From: Pseudomonadota bacterium
Lineage (GTDB): Bacteria; Pseudomonadota; Alphaproteobacteria; Sphingomonadales; Sphingomonadaceae
Length of the DNA: 16,791 bases
Assembly: GCA_029781465.1 (NCBI GenBank)
Contig: JAKOWQ010000299.1
Coordinates: 1 to 16,791 of the forward strand
Direction: 5' to 3'
Below are positions 1 through 6,569 of the stretch, piece after piece (position 1 is the first letter of the stretch; each line of letters opens with the position of its first letter). The notes under the pieces were generated by a model, which searched no databases, had not been told where the DNA came from, and saw only the letters and a list, made by a program, of their open reading frames with translations. A program made the position numbers and the translations under genes.

Positions 1-773
1 TGGTCGGCCAGCCCCTGGGCGTGATCCGAGGCGCGCGAAAGCTGCGCGGCGATCTCAGGCGCAAGCGCGGCCAGGTCGCGGGCATAGCTGCGCAGCCGCC
101 GCGCCTTTTCGCCAAGGCGAAAGCGCAGGCACGTGAACCAGCCGATATCGGTGCGCCCGTCCATGTCGTAGCCGACCCAGCTCGCGAAACGGAACGGCAT
201 GGGGCGCAGTTCACCCCACCGGTCGGGCCAGCGCTGACAGGCGGTGGCGAGGAACTGGCCGACGATCCGTGCGCGCGCGGCCTGCCCGCGTTCGATCGCC
301 TGCATCGCCGCTTCGTGCTCATAATCGAGCGTGATCTCGTCGCGCTCGTGGCTTGCGTTACGAAAGGCTTGCGCGTTGTCATCGCCGTGTAAGGCGCCTT
401 GTGCCACGGCCCGGGCTTCGCTGCGGTTGAGCAGGAAGGTGGGATGCGCGGTAAAGACGATGTGCGCGAAAGGGTGGTTCCAGCGCTGGGCGGCATCGGC
501 GAAGCTGTTTCCCGTGGCTGCCGCTATGGCCGTATCGTTATGTGCGGGATCGAGCGGGCCGAGCAGGTGCGAGAGACGCTGGGCGCGGGTTTGCAGCCCT
601 TCGGCCTCAAGCTCGGCAACCATCGCCTCGATCTCGCCCAGCGCAAGCGAGCCATCCTCGATCAGGCGAGAAAGCTCGAAACTGAGCTGGAATACCGGGT
701 TGAAGAGCGGCGTTTCGGCGGTCCGCTGGTGGAGGACCTGGAGGCGTTCGGAAAGGTCGGCAACCGTCTTCAT
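1..773 (-). CDS. ppc: Divergent phosphoenolpyruvate carboxylase, N-terminal 257 residues (runs off the left edge)
   Basis: The reading frame starts at ATG 773 and stays open to the window edge. The family adds bicarbonate to phosphoenolpyruvate to give oxaloacetate, a cytosolic anaplerotic step. What I see: IVFTAHPTFLL (residues 105-115, His110), matching the VLTAHPTE signature with its catalytic His, and WVGYDMDGRTDIGW (199-212), where the family has GGDRDGNP. The spacing of roughly 90 residues between the two fits the family. Both motifs are altered: Glu of TAHPTE is Phe, and Arg and Asn-Pro of the second motif are replaced. The start overlaps the eda stop as ATGA (770-773), so it is translated with the ED operon. 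The C-terminal catalytic parts lie outside the window. The call rests on motif recognition; a PEPC homologue with changed regulation or activity remains possible. Confidence 0.72.
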   Translation of the reverse strand, partial: MKTVADLSERLQVLHQRTAETPLFNPVFQLSFELSRLIEDGSLALGEIEAMVAELEAEGLQTRAQRLSHLLGPLDPAHNDTAIAAATGNSFADAAQRWNHPFAHIVFTAHPTFLLNRSEARAVAQGALHGDDNAQAFRNASHERDEITLDYEHEAAMQAIERGQAARARIVGQFLATACQRWPDRWGELRPMPFRFASWVGYDMDGRTDIGWFTCLRFRLGEKARRLRSYARDLAALAPEIAAQLSRASDHAQGLAD

Positions 774-1384
774 CGGGCCAGACCGGCGGCGCGCGCGGCG
801 GCCGCCTCGATGGCGGCGGGATCGGGCGCGGTGGCAGGAACCAGCCAGCTTCCGCCCACACACAACACCGGCTCGATCGCCAGCCAGTCAGGCGCAGTGT
901 CCTGGGTGATGCCGCCGGTCGGGCAGAAGCGCACATCGCCGAACGGGCCGGTCAATGCCTTCAGCGCGGGGATTCCGCCACTGGTTGCGGCGGGGAAGAA
1001 CTTGAAGTGCGACAGGCCAAGCTCAAGCCCGCGCATGATGTCGCCGGCCGTGGCAGTGCCGGGCAGGAACGGCATATCGGCGGCGATCGCGGCCTTGCCC
1101 AGTGCGCTGGTCAATCCAGGCGAAACGATGAATTCGGCCCCCGCCTCAAGCGCCTGATCGAGGCTGCGCTCGTCCACCACCGTGCCCGCGCCGACAATCG
1201 CGCCGGGCACCCGCTTCATCGCGCGGATCACATCGAGCGCGGCGGGGGTGCGCAGCGTGACTTCCAGAACCCGCAGCCCGCCCGCGACCAGTGCCTGCGC
1301 GATTGGCTGGGCCTGAGCGGCATCGTGGATCACCAGCACCGGAATCACCGGCGCGGTACGCATGATCGTTTCGATCGGACTCAC
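770..1384 (-). CDS. eda: KDPG aldolase (2-dehydro-3-deoxy-phosphogluconate aldolase)
   Basis: Cleaves 2-keto-3-deoxy-6-phosphogluconate to pyruvate and glyceraldehyde-3-phosphate, the last Entner-Doudoroff step; cytosolic, usually trimeric. The 204-residue protein is a normal-length class I aldolase barrel. Visible motifs are LEVTLRT (residues 40-46) with Glu41, the usual catalytic acid/base; SHFKFFPA (125-132) with Lys128 as the Schiff-base lysine; and the phosphate-binding segments PTGGI (155-159) and GGSW (177-180). The start is GTG at 1384, chosen because it overlaps the glk stop as GTGA (1381-1384). The only nearby in-frame ATG is seven codons in and would leave a gap in an otherwise gap-free operon. 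The stop overlaps the next ATG by four bases. Nothing looks broken. Confidence 0.95.
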   Translation of the reverse strand: MSPIETIMRTAPVIPVLVIHDAAQAQPIAQALVAGGLRVLEVTLRTPAALDVIRAMKRVPGAIVGAGTVVDERSLDQALEAGAEFIVSPGLTSALGKAAIAADMPFLPGTATAGDIMRGLELGLSHFKFFPAATSGGIPALKALTGPFGDVRFCPTGGITQDTAPDWLAIEPVLCVGGSWLVPATAPDPAAIEAAAARAAGLAR

Positions 1385-2355
1385 GAAAGATGCTCCTTGG
1401 CAAAGGCGGCTGCCGCACCGAACAGGCCGGGCTGGGGATGGGTAATGAGCTTGACCGGGATCGTCGCCATCAGTTCGGCAAAGCGGCCCTTGGCGGTGAA
1501 ACGGTTGGCAAAGCCCGAGCGCAGCAGTGTATCCTTGATTCTGAGACCAAGACCGCCCGCGATCACCACCCCCGATGCGCCCTGCGCCAGCGCCATGTCG
1601 CCCGCGAACGAGCCGAGCGAAAGGCAGAAGCGATCGACCGCCGCTGCGGCCAGACTGTCATCCCCGCTGGTGCCCAGCGCCCACAGCGTGCGATCATCAC
1701 GCGGCTGGATCGCGCGGCCCTCCATCTGGGCCAGTGCCTCGTGAATATCGACCAGCCCGGGCCCCGAAACCACCCGTTCCGCCGAAACCCGGCGGTAGCG
1801 CTGGCGCAACCGGAGGAGGATCGCATCCTCGATCGAATCGACCGGGGCAAAGTCGACATGCCCGCCCTCGGTCGCCTGAACGCGGTAACCCGCATCGCCG
1901 CGCCACACATGGGCGACGCCAAGCCCGGTGCCCGGTCCGACCACGCTGATCGTCCCATTGGCTGGAAGATCGATTTCGGGTCCGCACAGGTGCGTGAATT
2001 CATCCGGTCCGGCGCAGGCCACGGCGTGGCCCACCGCGCCGAAATCGTTGATGAGCGTGTAGGCTTCCACCCCCAGCTTGTCGGGGATCAGCGCGGGCCG
2101 GATCACCCAGGGATTGTTGGTGAAGCGGATAACCTCACCCCCTACCGGGCCGGCGATGGCGATGGCGCAGTGGCGCGGCTTGATCCCGCCCTGGCGGGCA
2201 ACGAAATCCTCCCAGGCCGTCTGGAAACTGGCGTGATCGCAGGTGTGCAGCGTGACCGGATCGCCGAGGTCGATCGCGCCATGTCCATCGACCGTGGCAA
2301 GGGCGAAGCGGGCGTGGGTTCCACCGATGTCGACGGTGACGATTTCGGTGCTCAC
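1381..2355 (-). CDS. glk: Glucokinase (Glk, E. coli-type group B)
   Basis: ATP-dependent phosphorylation of glucose to glucose-6-phosphate, feeding zwf in the same operon. At 324 residues it matches the bacterial group B glucokinases (E. coli Glk is about 321). Motifs seen: phosphate-1 loop VDIGGTHARF (8-17), catalytic Asp104 in LINDFGAVGH (101-110), phosphate-2 segment VVGPGTGLG (138-146), and the sugar-contacting TEGGHVDFAP (162-171). A C-terminal glycine-rich VVIAGGLG follows. It lacks the CXCGXXGCXE zinc motif of ROK-type kinases, which argues against that family. The start is GTG at 2355, overlapping the edd stop (2352-2354) as GTGA. Its own TGA (1381-1383) overlaps the eda GTG. Gene order and coupling support a dedicated role in the glucose to pyruvate route. 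Confidence 0.95.
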   Translation of the reverse strand: MSTEIVTVDIGGTHARFALATVDGHGAIDLGDPVTLHTCDHASFQTAWEDFVARQGGIKPRHCAIAIAGPVGGEVIRFTNNPWVIRPALIPDKLGVEAYTLINDFGAVGHAVACAGPDEFTHLCGPEIDLPANGTISVVGPGTGLGVAHVWRGDAGYRVQATEGGHVDFAPVDSIEDAILLRLRQRYRRVSAERVVSGPGLVDIHEALAQMEGRAIQPRDDRTLWALGTSGDDSLAAAAVDRFCLSLGSFAGDMALAQGASGVVIAGGLGLRIKDTLLRSGFANRFTAKGRFAELMATIPVKLITHPQPGLFGAAAAFAKEHLS

Positions 2356-4181
2356 AATCCCGCCTCCGCCAGCATGGCCGATCCGCCCGCTTCGGCGCTG
2401 TCGCTATGATGGCGCATCAGCGCGAAGAGTTCGCGGCCCATTCCTTGCCCATCCGCCGGGGCGGCGCAATCCCCGCGCGCGGCAAGATCCGTGGCATCAA
2501 CGAGCGCTTCCAGCAGGCCTTCATGTGCACACAAGCGCACCCTGTCACCATCGCGCAGCCTGGCCAGCAGCCCGCCGCGCGCGGCTTCGGGAGTGACGTG
2601 GATCGCGGCGGGCACCTTGCCGCTCTCGCCCGACATCCGCCCGTCGGTCACCAGCGCGACCTTGAAGCCGCGGTCCTGCAACACCCCGAGCGGTGGGGTC
2701 AGCTTGTGCAGTTCGGGCATGCCGTTGGCGGCCGGCCCCTGCCAGCGCACCACCACCACCACGTCGCGATCGAGTTCGCCGGCCTTGAACGCGGCGACCA
2801 CCTGGTCCTGATCGTCAAACACCCGGCACTCGGCCTCGATCGTCCAGCGTGCTGGATCGACCGCGCTGGTCTTGAAGGTCGCGCGGCCGAGGTTGCCCCT
2901 GACCAGCCGCATTCCGCCATCGGGGGCAAAAGCTTCGCCAGCCCCGCGCAGTATTTCCGGGTTGCCGGTTTCGTTCGGCGCATCGTGCCAGCCCAGGGCA
3001 TCATCATCGAGCCGTGGTTCGCGTGCACCCTCGGACAGGCTCTTGCCGTAAACGGTCAGGATATCGTCGTGGGCCAGCCCGGCGCCCACCAGCTCGCGGA
3101 TCACGAAGGGCATTCCCCCCGCCGCGGCAAAGGCGTTCACGTCACCCGCGCCATTGGGATAGACCCGCGCGATCAGCGGGACCACGGCGGAGAGGCGGTC
3201 GATATCCTCCCAATCGATCGCGATCCCCGCCGCGCGGGCGATCGCCGGGATGTGCAGCACATGGTTGGTCGACCCGCCGGTGGCGAGCAGGCCGACCACC
3301 GCGTTGACGATCGCCTTTTCATCGACGCAGCGGCCCAGCGGGCGCCAGTCCGCACCGCCGTGGCCGATCTCGGTCAGCCGGTGGGTGGCGGCGCGGGGCA
3401 ATTCCTGGCGCAGCCGGGTGCCTGGGGGCACGAAGCTGGAGCCGGGCATGTGCAGCCCCATCATCTCCATCATCATCTGGTTGGAATTGGCCGTGCCATA
3501 GAAGGTGCAGGTGCCGATCCCGTGATAGCTCTGCGCTTCTGCTTCGAGCAGTTCCTCGCGCCCGACCTTGCCCTCGGCATAGAGCTGGCGCACTCGCGCC
3601 TTCTCGCGGTTGGCAAGGCCCGAAGCCATCGGTCCCGCCGGGACCAGGATCGCGGGCAGGTGGCCAAAACGCAGCGCCCCGATCAGCAGTCCGGGCACGA
3701 TCTTGTCGCAGATCCCCAGCAGCAGGGCGCCCTCGAACATCGCGTGGCTCAGGCCGATCGCTGTGGACAGGGCGATGGTATCGCGGCTGAACAGCGAAAG
3801 CTGCATTCCCGCCTGGCCCTGGGTTACCCCATCGCACATCGCCGGAACCCCGCCCGCGACCTGCGCGGTGGCGCCGCGTTCGCGCGCGAACAGCTTGATC
3901 TGCTCGGGATAGCGGCCATAGGGCTGATGCGCCGAAAGCATGTCGTTATAGGCGGTGACAATGCCGATGTTCATCGCCGTTCCCGCGCGGATCGCGGCCT
4001 TGTCATCCTCGGCGGCGGCAAAGCCGTGGGCCAGATTGCCGCACGACAGGCGCGGGCGGCCGATGCCCTGGTCTGCCGCGCGCTCGATCAGATCGAGATA
4101 GCGCGCCCGGCCCTGGCGCGAACGCGCGGCGATGGATTGGGTGACGGCGGCGACAACGGGGTTGAGCGGCTGGGGCATCAT
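2352..4181 (-). CDS. edd: 6-phosphogluconate dehydratase (ED dehydratase)
   Basis: Dehydrates 6-phosphogluconate to KDPG, the committed Entner-Doudoroff step; an iron-sulfur enzyme of the IlvD/Edd family. The frame is open for about 108 codons upstream inside pgl, but the family length (about 600 residues) and the 4-base ATGA overlap with the pgl stop (4178-4180) fix the start at ATG 4181, giving 609 residues; a second ATG follows directly. Cluster ligand candidates are Cys116 in GVPAMCDGVTQG, Cys158 in GICDKIVPG (the IlvD/Edd signature) and Cys225 in GTCTFYGTANSNQ. The C-terminal signature LVTDGRMSGESGKVPAAIH is also present. Sugar-acid dehydratases and dihydroxyacid dehydratase share the fold, but neighbours pgl, glk and eda make Edd the clear call. 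Oxygen-sensitive cofactor is expected from the family. Confidence 0.96.
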   Translation of the reverse strand: MMPQPLNPVVAAVTQSIAARSRQGRARYLDLIERAADQGIGRPRLSCGNLAHGFAAAEDDKAAIRAGTAMNIGIVTAYNDMLSAHQPYGRYPEQIKLFARERGATAQVAGGVPAMCDGVTQGQAGMQLSLFSRDTIALSTAIGLSHAMFEGALLLGICDKIVPGLLIGALRFGHLPAILVPAGPMASGLANREKARVRQLYAEGKVGREELLEAEAQSYHGIGTCTFYGTANSNQMMMEMMGLHMPGSSFVPPGTRLRQELPRAATHRLTEIGHGGADWRPLGRCVDEKAIVNAVVGLLATGGSTNHVLHIPAIARAAGIAIDWEDIDRLSAVVPLIARVYPNGAGDVNAFAAAGGMPFVIRELVGAGLAHDDILTVYGKSLSEGAREPRLDDDALGWHDAPNETGNPEILRGAGEAFAPDGGMRLVRGNLGRATFKTSAVDPARWTIEAECRVFDDQDQVVAAFKAGELDRDVVVVVRWQGPAANGMPELHKLTPPLGVLQDRGFKVALVTDGRMSGESGKVPAAIHVTPEAARGGLLARLRDGDRVRLCAHEGLLEALVDATDLAARGDCAAPADGQGMGRELFALMRHHSDSAEAGGSAMLAEAGL

Positions 4182-4789
4182 GCGGTCCAGAAAATGGTAA
4201 CGGGTGAGGTGGCGGCGGCGAGCAGCCGGGCAATCGGCAGGTCGCTTTGTCCGGCGATGGCGCCTTGCAGCACGGCGCGCTTTGCCTCGCCGCGCACCAC
4301 CAGCACGATTTCGTCGGTATCGGTCAGCGCCGCATAGGTCATGGTCAGACGCGCGAACGGAGCCTCTGGCGGAAGCGGATCGGGCACGGTGCGCACCACT
4401 GCCGCCGGCAGATCGGGGCCAGGCCCGCTGCCAGGGAAGATCGAGGCGATGTGGCCATCCGCGCCCATGCCCAGCCAGACCAGATCGAAGCGCGCGCCGC
4501 TGCAAGGTCCTTCTGCCAATGGCTCGATCTGCACCGGCTTGCCCGCCAGCGCGCGGGAAAGCAGGCCGAAGTTGCTTGCGGGATGATCGGGCGGAACCAG
4601 CCGGTCATCGACCAGCGCCAGGGTCAAATCCGCCCACGGCAGGTCGGCCTGGGCCAGCAGATCGAGGATTCCGATCGGGGTCTTGCCGCCGGGCAGGGCG
4701 ATCCGCCGCGCGCCCGCGCCGATCCGCGCGGCAAGGTAATCGGCCACCGCGCGGTCGCTGCCGTCCTCGGCCCAGCGCAGCTCAGTCAT
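4178..4789 (-). CDS. pgl: 6-phosphogluconolactonase (DevB/SOL type)
   Basis: Hydrolyses 6-phosphogluconolactone, the product of Zwf, to 6-phosphogluconate. The 203-residue protein is slightly short for the DevB/SOL family (about 220-240) but carries its hallmarks: a sugar-phosphate-isomerase-like N-terminus with ALPGGKTPIGIL, then LALVDDRLVPPDHPASNFG, and DLVWLGMGADGHIASIFPGS, the conserved GxGxDGHxAS block. The start ATG at 4789 lies 24 bases after the stop of zwf as read, but 8 bases inside zwf if the apparent zwf frameshift is corrected (stop at 4782-4784). The 3' end overlaps edd by four bases. It is one of the few junctions where the present sequence shows a gap, which is itself an argument that the zwf end is disturbed. 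Confidence 0.94.
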   Translation of the reverse strand: MTELRWAEDGSDRAVADYLAARIGAGARRIALPGGKTPIGILDLLAQADLPWADLTLALVDDRLVPPDHPASNFGLLSRALAGKPVQIEPLAEGPCSGARFDLVWLGMGADGHIASIFPGSGPGPDLPAAVVRTVPDPLPPEAPFARLTMTYAALTDTDEIVLVVRGEAKRAVLQGAIAGQSDLPIARLLAAATSPVTIFWTA

Positions 4790-4866
4790 TCCAGCTCACC
4801 CCGTCGCGCTCGGTCAGCGCGATCGCCGCGCTCGGCCCCCAGGTTCCCGCGCCATAGGGCTTGGCG
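4782..4866 (-). other. zwf: Out-of-frame 3' end of zwf (one-base frameshift at about 4861-4866)
   Basis: Reading the minus strand one frame over from the zwf stop at 4814-4816 gives KPYGAGTWGPSAAIALTER followed by DGVSWND and a TGA at 4782-4784. The GTWGPSAA stretch is the usual C-terminal block of bacterial glucose-6-phosphate dehydrogenase. One extra base after the CC at 4864-4863 (a CCC proline codon) would join both parts into a 487-residue protein of normal family length. The restored stop would overlap the pgl start by 8 bases, in keeping with the other overlapping junctions. Either a sequencing or assembly indel or a true mutation explains this. Confidence 0.85.
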
Positions 4867-6244
4867 CGGCCTGGGCGCGGTCCCACTGGGCGCGGATCGC
4901 GTCGATCCATTGCCACTGGGCCTCCACCTCGTCGCGGCGCACGAACAGCGTCTGGTCACCCTCGATCAGATCCAGCAGCAGCCGTTCGTAGGCGATCCGC
5001 CGCACCGTGCCCGAAAAGGCATTGGTCAGCGAAAGATCGAGCGGCACCTCGCGCAGCACGATCCCGGCGCCGTCGATCCCCGGTTCCTTGGCCATCACCA
5101 GCAGGCGGACATATTCCTCGGGCTGGAGGCGGATCACCAGCCGGTTGGCCACGGCCTGTCCGCCGCGCGCGGCGAAGATGTTGTGCGGCACTTCCTTGAA
5201 CTGGATCACGATCTCGCTGCGGCGTTCGCCCAGCCGCTTGCCGGTGCGCAGGTAGAACGGCACTCCGCGCCAGCGCCAGTTGTCGATATGGGCCTTGATC
5301 GCGACAAAGGTTTCGGTGCGCGAAGGCTTGCCCAGCTCGTCGAGATAGCCCTTGACCGGCTGACCGCCGACAGCGCCTTCGCCATACTGGCCGATCACCC
5401 ATTCGTGCTCGCCCACCGGGCGAAGCGAGCGCAAGACCTTGACCTTCTCGTCGCGGATCGCGGTGGCATCGAACTCGGCCGGGGGTTCCATCGCTGTCAG
5501 CGCGAGCAGCTGGAGCATGTGGTTCTGCACCATGTCGCGCAGCGCGCCCGCGCCGTCATAGAAATCGGCCCGGCCTTCAAGGCCCACCGTCTCGCTGATG
5601 GTAATCTGGACGTGCTCGATCGTCTGGGCCTTCCACAGCGGCTCGAACAGGACGTTGGCAAAGCGCAGCGCCATCAGGTTTTGCACCGTTTCCTTGCCCA
5701 GGTAATGGTCGATGCGAAACGTCTGCGCCTCGCTGAAGGCCTCTGCCACGGCATCGTTGATCTGGCGCGAGCTGCCGAGATCGGTGCCCAGCGGCTTTTC
5801 CAGCCCGATCCGCACGTTGGGCGCGGTCAGCCCGGCGGCGCTGAGCCCGCGAATGGTCGGCTCGAACAGCGAGGGCGCGGTCGAGAGGAAGATCGAGAGG
5901 CCATCGTCGATCGGGCCGATCCGCTCGGCCAGCAGGTGAAAGTCCGCGACTTGCGAGGCATCGAGCGGATGGTAGCGCAGCCGCGCCACGAAGGCGCGCA
6001 TCGCCTCCGTATTCCTGCGGCTTTCAGGCAGGAATTCCTCCAGGGCTTCCAGCGCCATCGCCTGAAATCCGGCATCGTCGAGATCGCGCCGGGCGGTCCC
6101 GAAAATGCGCAGATCCGGGGAAATCAGCCCGTCGAGGCTGAGCGCATAGAGCGAGGGCAGCAACATGCGCCGGGCGAGATCGCCGGTGGCGCCGAACAAC
6201 AGGATTGCGCCAGAGTGATGGCGGTGGGCGGACGGCTGGTTCAT
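4814..6244 (-). CDS. zwf: Glucose-6-phosphate dehydrogenase, with frameshifted C-terminus
   Basis: NAD(P)-dependent oxidation of glucose-6-phosphate to 6-phosphogluconolactone, first enzyme of the operon. As read, the protein is 476 residues from ATG 6244. This start is preceded by GGGAAG and places the Rossmann segment LLFGATGDLARR (15-26) near the N-terminus as in the family; about 50 further open codons upstream run into the palindromic element and are not family-like. Other motifs: EKPLG (149-153), substrate-binding and catalytic FRIDHYLGKE (176-185, Asp179, His180), and QNHMLQLLALTAME. After residue 461 the frame ends in 15 unrelated, Arg-rich residues, while the adjacent frame encodes the conserved C-terminal GTWGPSAA block. 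The core is intact; whether the enzyme is functional depends on whether the frameshift is real. This is the promoter-proximal gene. Confidence 0.93.
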   Translation of the reverse strand: MNQPSAHRHHSGAILLFGATGDLARRMLLPSLYALSLDGLISPDLRIFGTARRDLDDAGFQAMALEALEEFLPESRRNTEAMRAFVARLRYHPLDASQVADFHLLAERIGPIDDGLSIFLSTAPSLFEPTIRGLSAAGLTAPNVRIGLEKPLGTDLGSSRQINDAVAEAFSEAQTFRIDHYLGKETVQNLMALRFANVLFEPLWKAQTIEHVQITISETVGLEGRADFYDGAGALRDMVQNHMLQLLALTAMEPPAEFDATAIRDEKVKVLRSLRPVGEHEWVIGQYGEGAVGGQPVKGYLDELGKPSRTETFVAIKAHIDNWRWRGVPFYLRTGKRLGERRSEIVIQFKEVPHNIFAARGGQAVANRLVIRLQPEEYVRLLVMAKEPGIDGAGIVLREVPLDLSLTNAFSGTVRRIAYERLLLDLIEGDQTLFVRRDEVEAQWQWIDAIRAQWDRAQAAPSPMAREPGGRARRSR

Positions 6245-6299
6245 CGCATCTTCCCGGCGGCTTGCTGCTGAGCGGGGGCCAGGCCGATCGGACCCCATG
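6245..6299. promoter_or_regulatory. Short zwf leader between the start codon and the palindromic element
   Basis: These 55 bases are the only ordinary sequence left between the zwf ATG and the palindromic element. On the minus strand GGGAAG lies five bases before the ATG and can serve as a weak ribosome binding site. I find no convincing -35/-10 pair here, so the promoter of the ED operon is either a non-consensus one or lies within or beyond the element. Confidence 0.35.
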
Positions 6300-6333
6300 C
6301 TAGGGTCAGGCCTCATTACCCGCACCTTCGAGG
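6300..6333 (+). repeat. Left terminal inverted repeat (34 bp)
   Basis: Begins CTAGGGTCAGGCCTC and ends CCTTCGAGG. It is the exact reverse complement of 6536-6569. The match stops at both sides: 6334 (c) against 6535 (a), and 6299 (g) against 6570 (g). Confidence 0.95.
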
Positions 6334-6352
6334 CGGCGAAATGGCGAACATA

Positions 6353-6410
6353 TCGCAGGGAAACTCCCGCCGGGAAGGCTGGTTGCCTTTCCAAGGGAGT
6401 TTCCCTGCGA
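6353..6410. repeat. Internal hairpin 1 of the palindromic element
   Basis: TCGCAGGGAAACTCCC (6353-6368) and GGGAGTTTCCCTGCGA (6395-6410) are perfect 16-base complements. The stem can continue inside as GGAAGGC (6373-6379) with GCCTTTCC (6385-6392), leaving one bulged base and a small loop. In RNA from either strand this would be a very stable structure. Confidence 0.9.
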
Positions 6411-6444
6411 GATGGAAGCCATTCCGCCGTCCCGCAGAGATTTG

Positions 6445-6530
6445 ATCAAAATGGCCCATTGCTGCGTCAGGAAGTCTTGAAATATCGACATATTCCTGCG
6501 CCTTCCTTCCTTGCACTGAGCCATTTTGAT
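6445..6530. repeat. Internal hairpin 2 of the palindromic element
   Basis: ATCAAAATGGC (6445-6455) and GCCATTTTGAT (6520-6530) are perfect 11-base complements. Between them CAGGAA pairs with TTCCTG, and AATAT with ATATT around a four-base loop, giving a nested stem. This part is clearly more AT-rich than the surrounding genome. Confidence 0.8.
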
Positions 6531-6554
6531 TCAAACCTCGAAGGTGCGGGTAAT
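6526..6554 (+). promoter_or_regulatory. Possible outward sigma-70-like promoter at the right end of the element, facing matB
   Basis: TTGATT (6526-6531) and GGTAAT (6549-6554) are separated by 17 bases and each matches the sigma-70 consensus at four of six positions. The -35 lies just inside the right terminal repeat and the -10 within it. The left end has the same GGTAAT facing zwf but no matching -35. This is a weak sequence-only prediction. Confidence 0.3.
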
Positions 6555-6569
6555 GAGGCCTGACCCTAG
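6536..6569 (-). repeat. Right terminal inverted repeat (34 bp)
   Basis: Exact reverse complement of 6300-6333, ending in GACCCTAG. The rightward half of this repeat also supplies a GGTAAT hexamer that could serve as the -10 box of an outward promoter. Confidence 0.95.

Larger units (their letters stand above)
6300..6569. mobile_element. 270-bp MITE-like palindromic element with perfect 34-bp terminal inverted repeats
   Basis: The ends 6300-6333 and 6536-6569 are perfect reverse complements over 34 bases. Both outer borders read CTAG, so the unit could be a shorter inverted repeat flanked by a TA or CTAG target duplication, as produced by IS630-like or some IS5-group elements (family knowledge; the assignment here is inference). 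Inside are two separate hairpin systems (6353-6410 and 6445-6530). No transposase is encoded: the few open frames of 70-90 codons on both strands have no recognisable motif, and two of them end in the same residues only because the terminal repeats are symmetric. It is inserted between zwf and matB. Other copies cannot be assessed from one window. Confidence 0.8.

Noticed and set aside
2406..4337. Long plus-strand open frame (643 codons) opposite edd
   Set aside because: It is the antisense shadow of edd and pgl in a GC-rich genome. The minus strand carries clear Edd and Pgl motifs; this frame has none.
1690..6240. Possible intrinsic terminators inside the ED operon
   Set aside because: GC-rich stems occur by chance in coding sequence here, and none is followed by a T-run on the minus strand. 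The gene overlaps argue for one transcript.
4247..6271. Plus-strand open frame of 674 codons opposite zwf
   Set aside because: Antisense of zwf and pgl, with His/Gln/Arg-rich composition typical of shadow frames and no domain signal.
6297..6563. Open frames of 72-88 codons on both strands inside the palindromic element
   Set aside because: They have no recognisable motif, and no coding-like third-position GC bias. Two of them on opposite strands end in the same residues only because the 34-bp ends are reverse complements.
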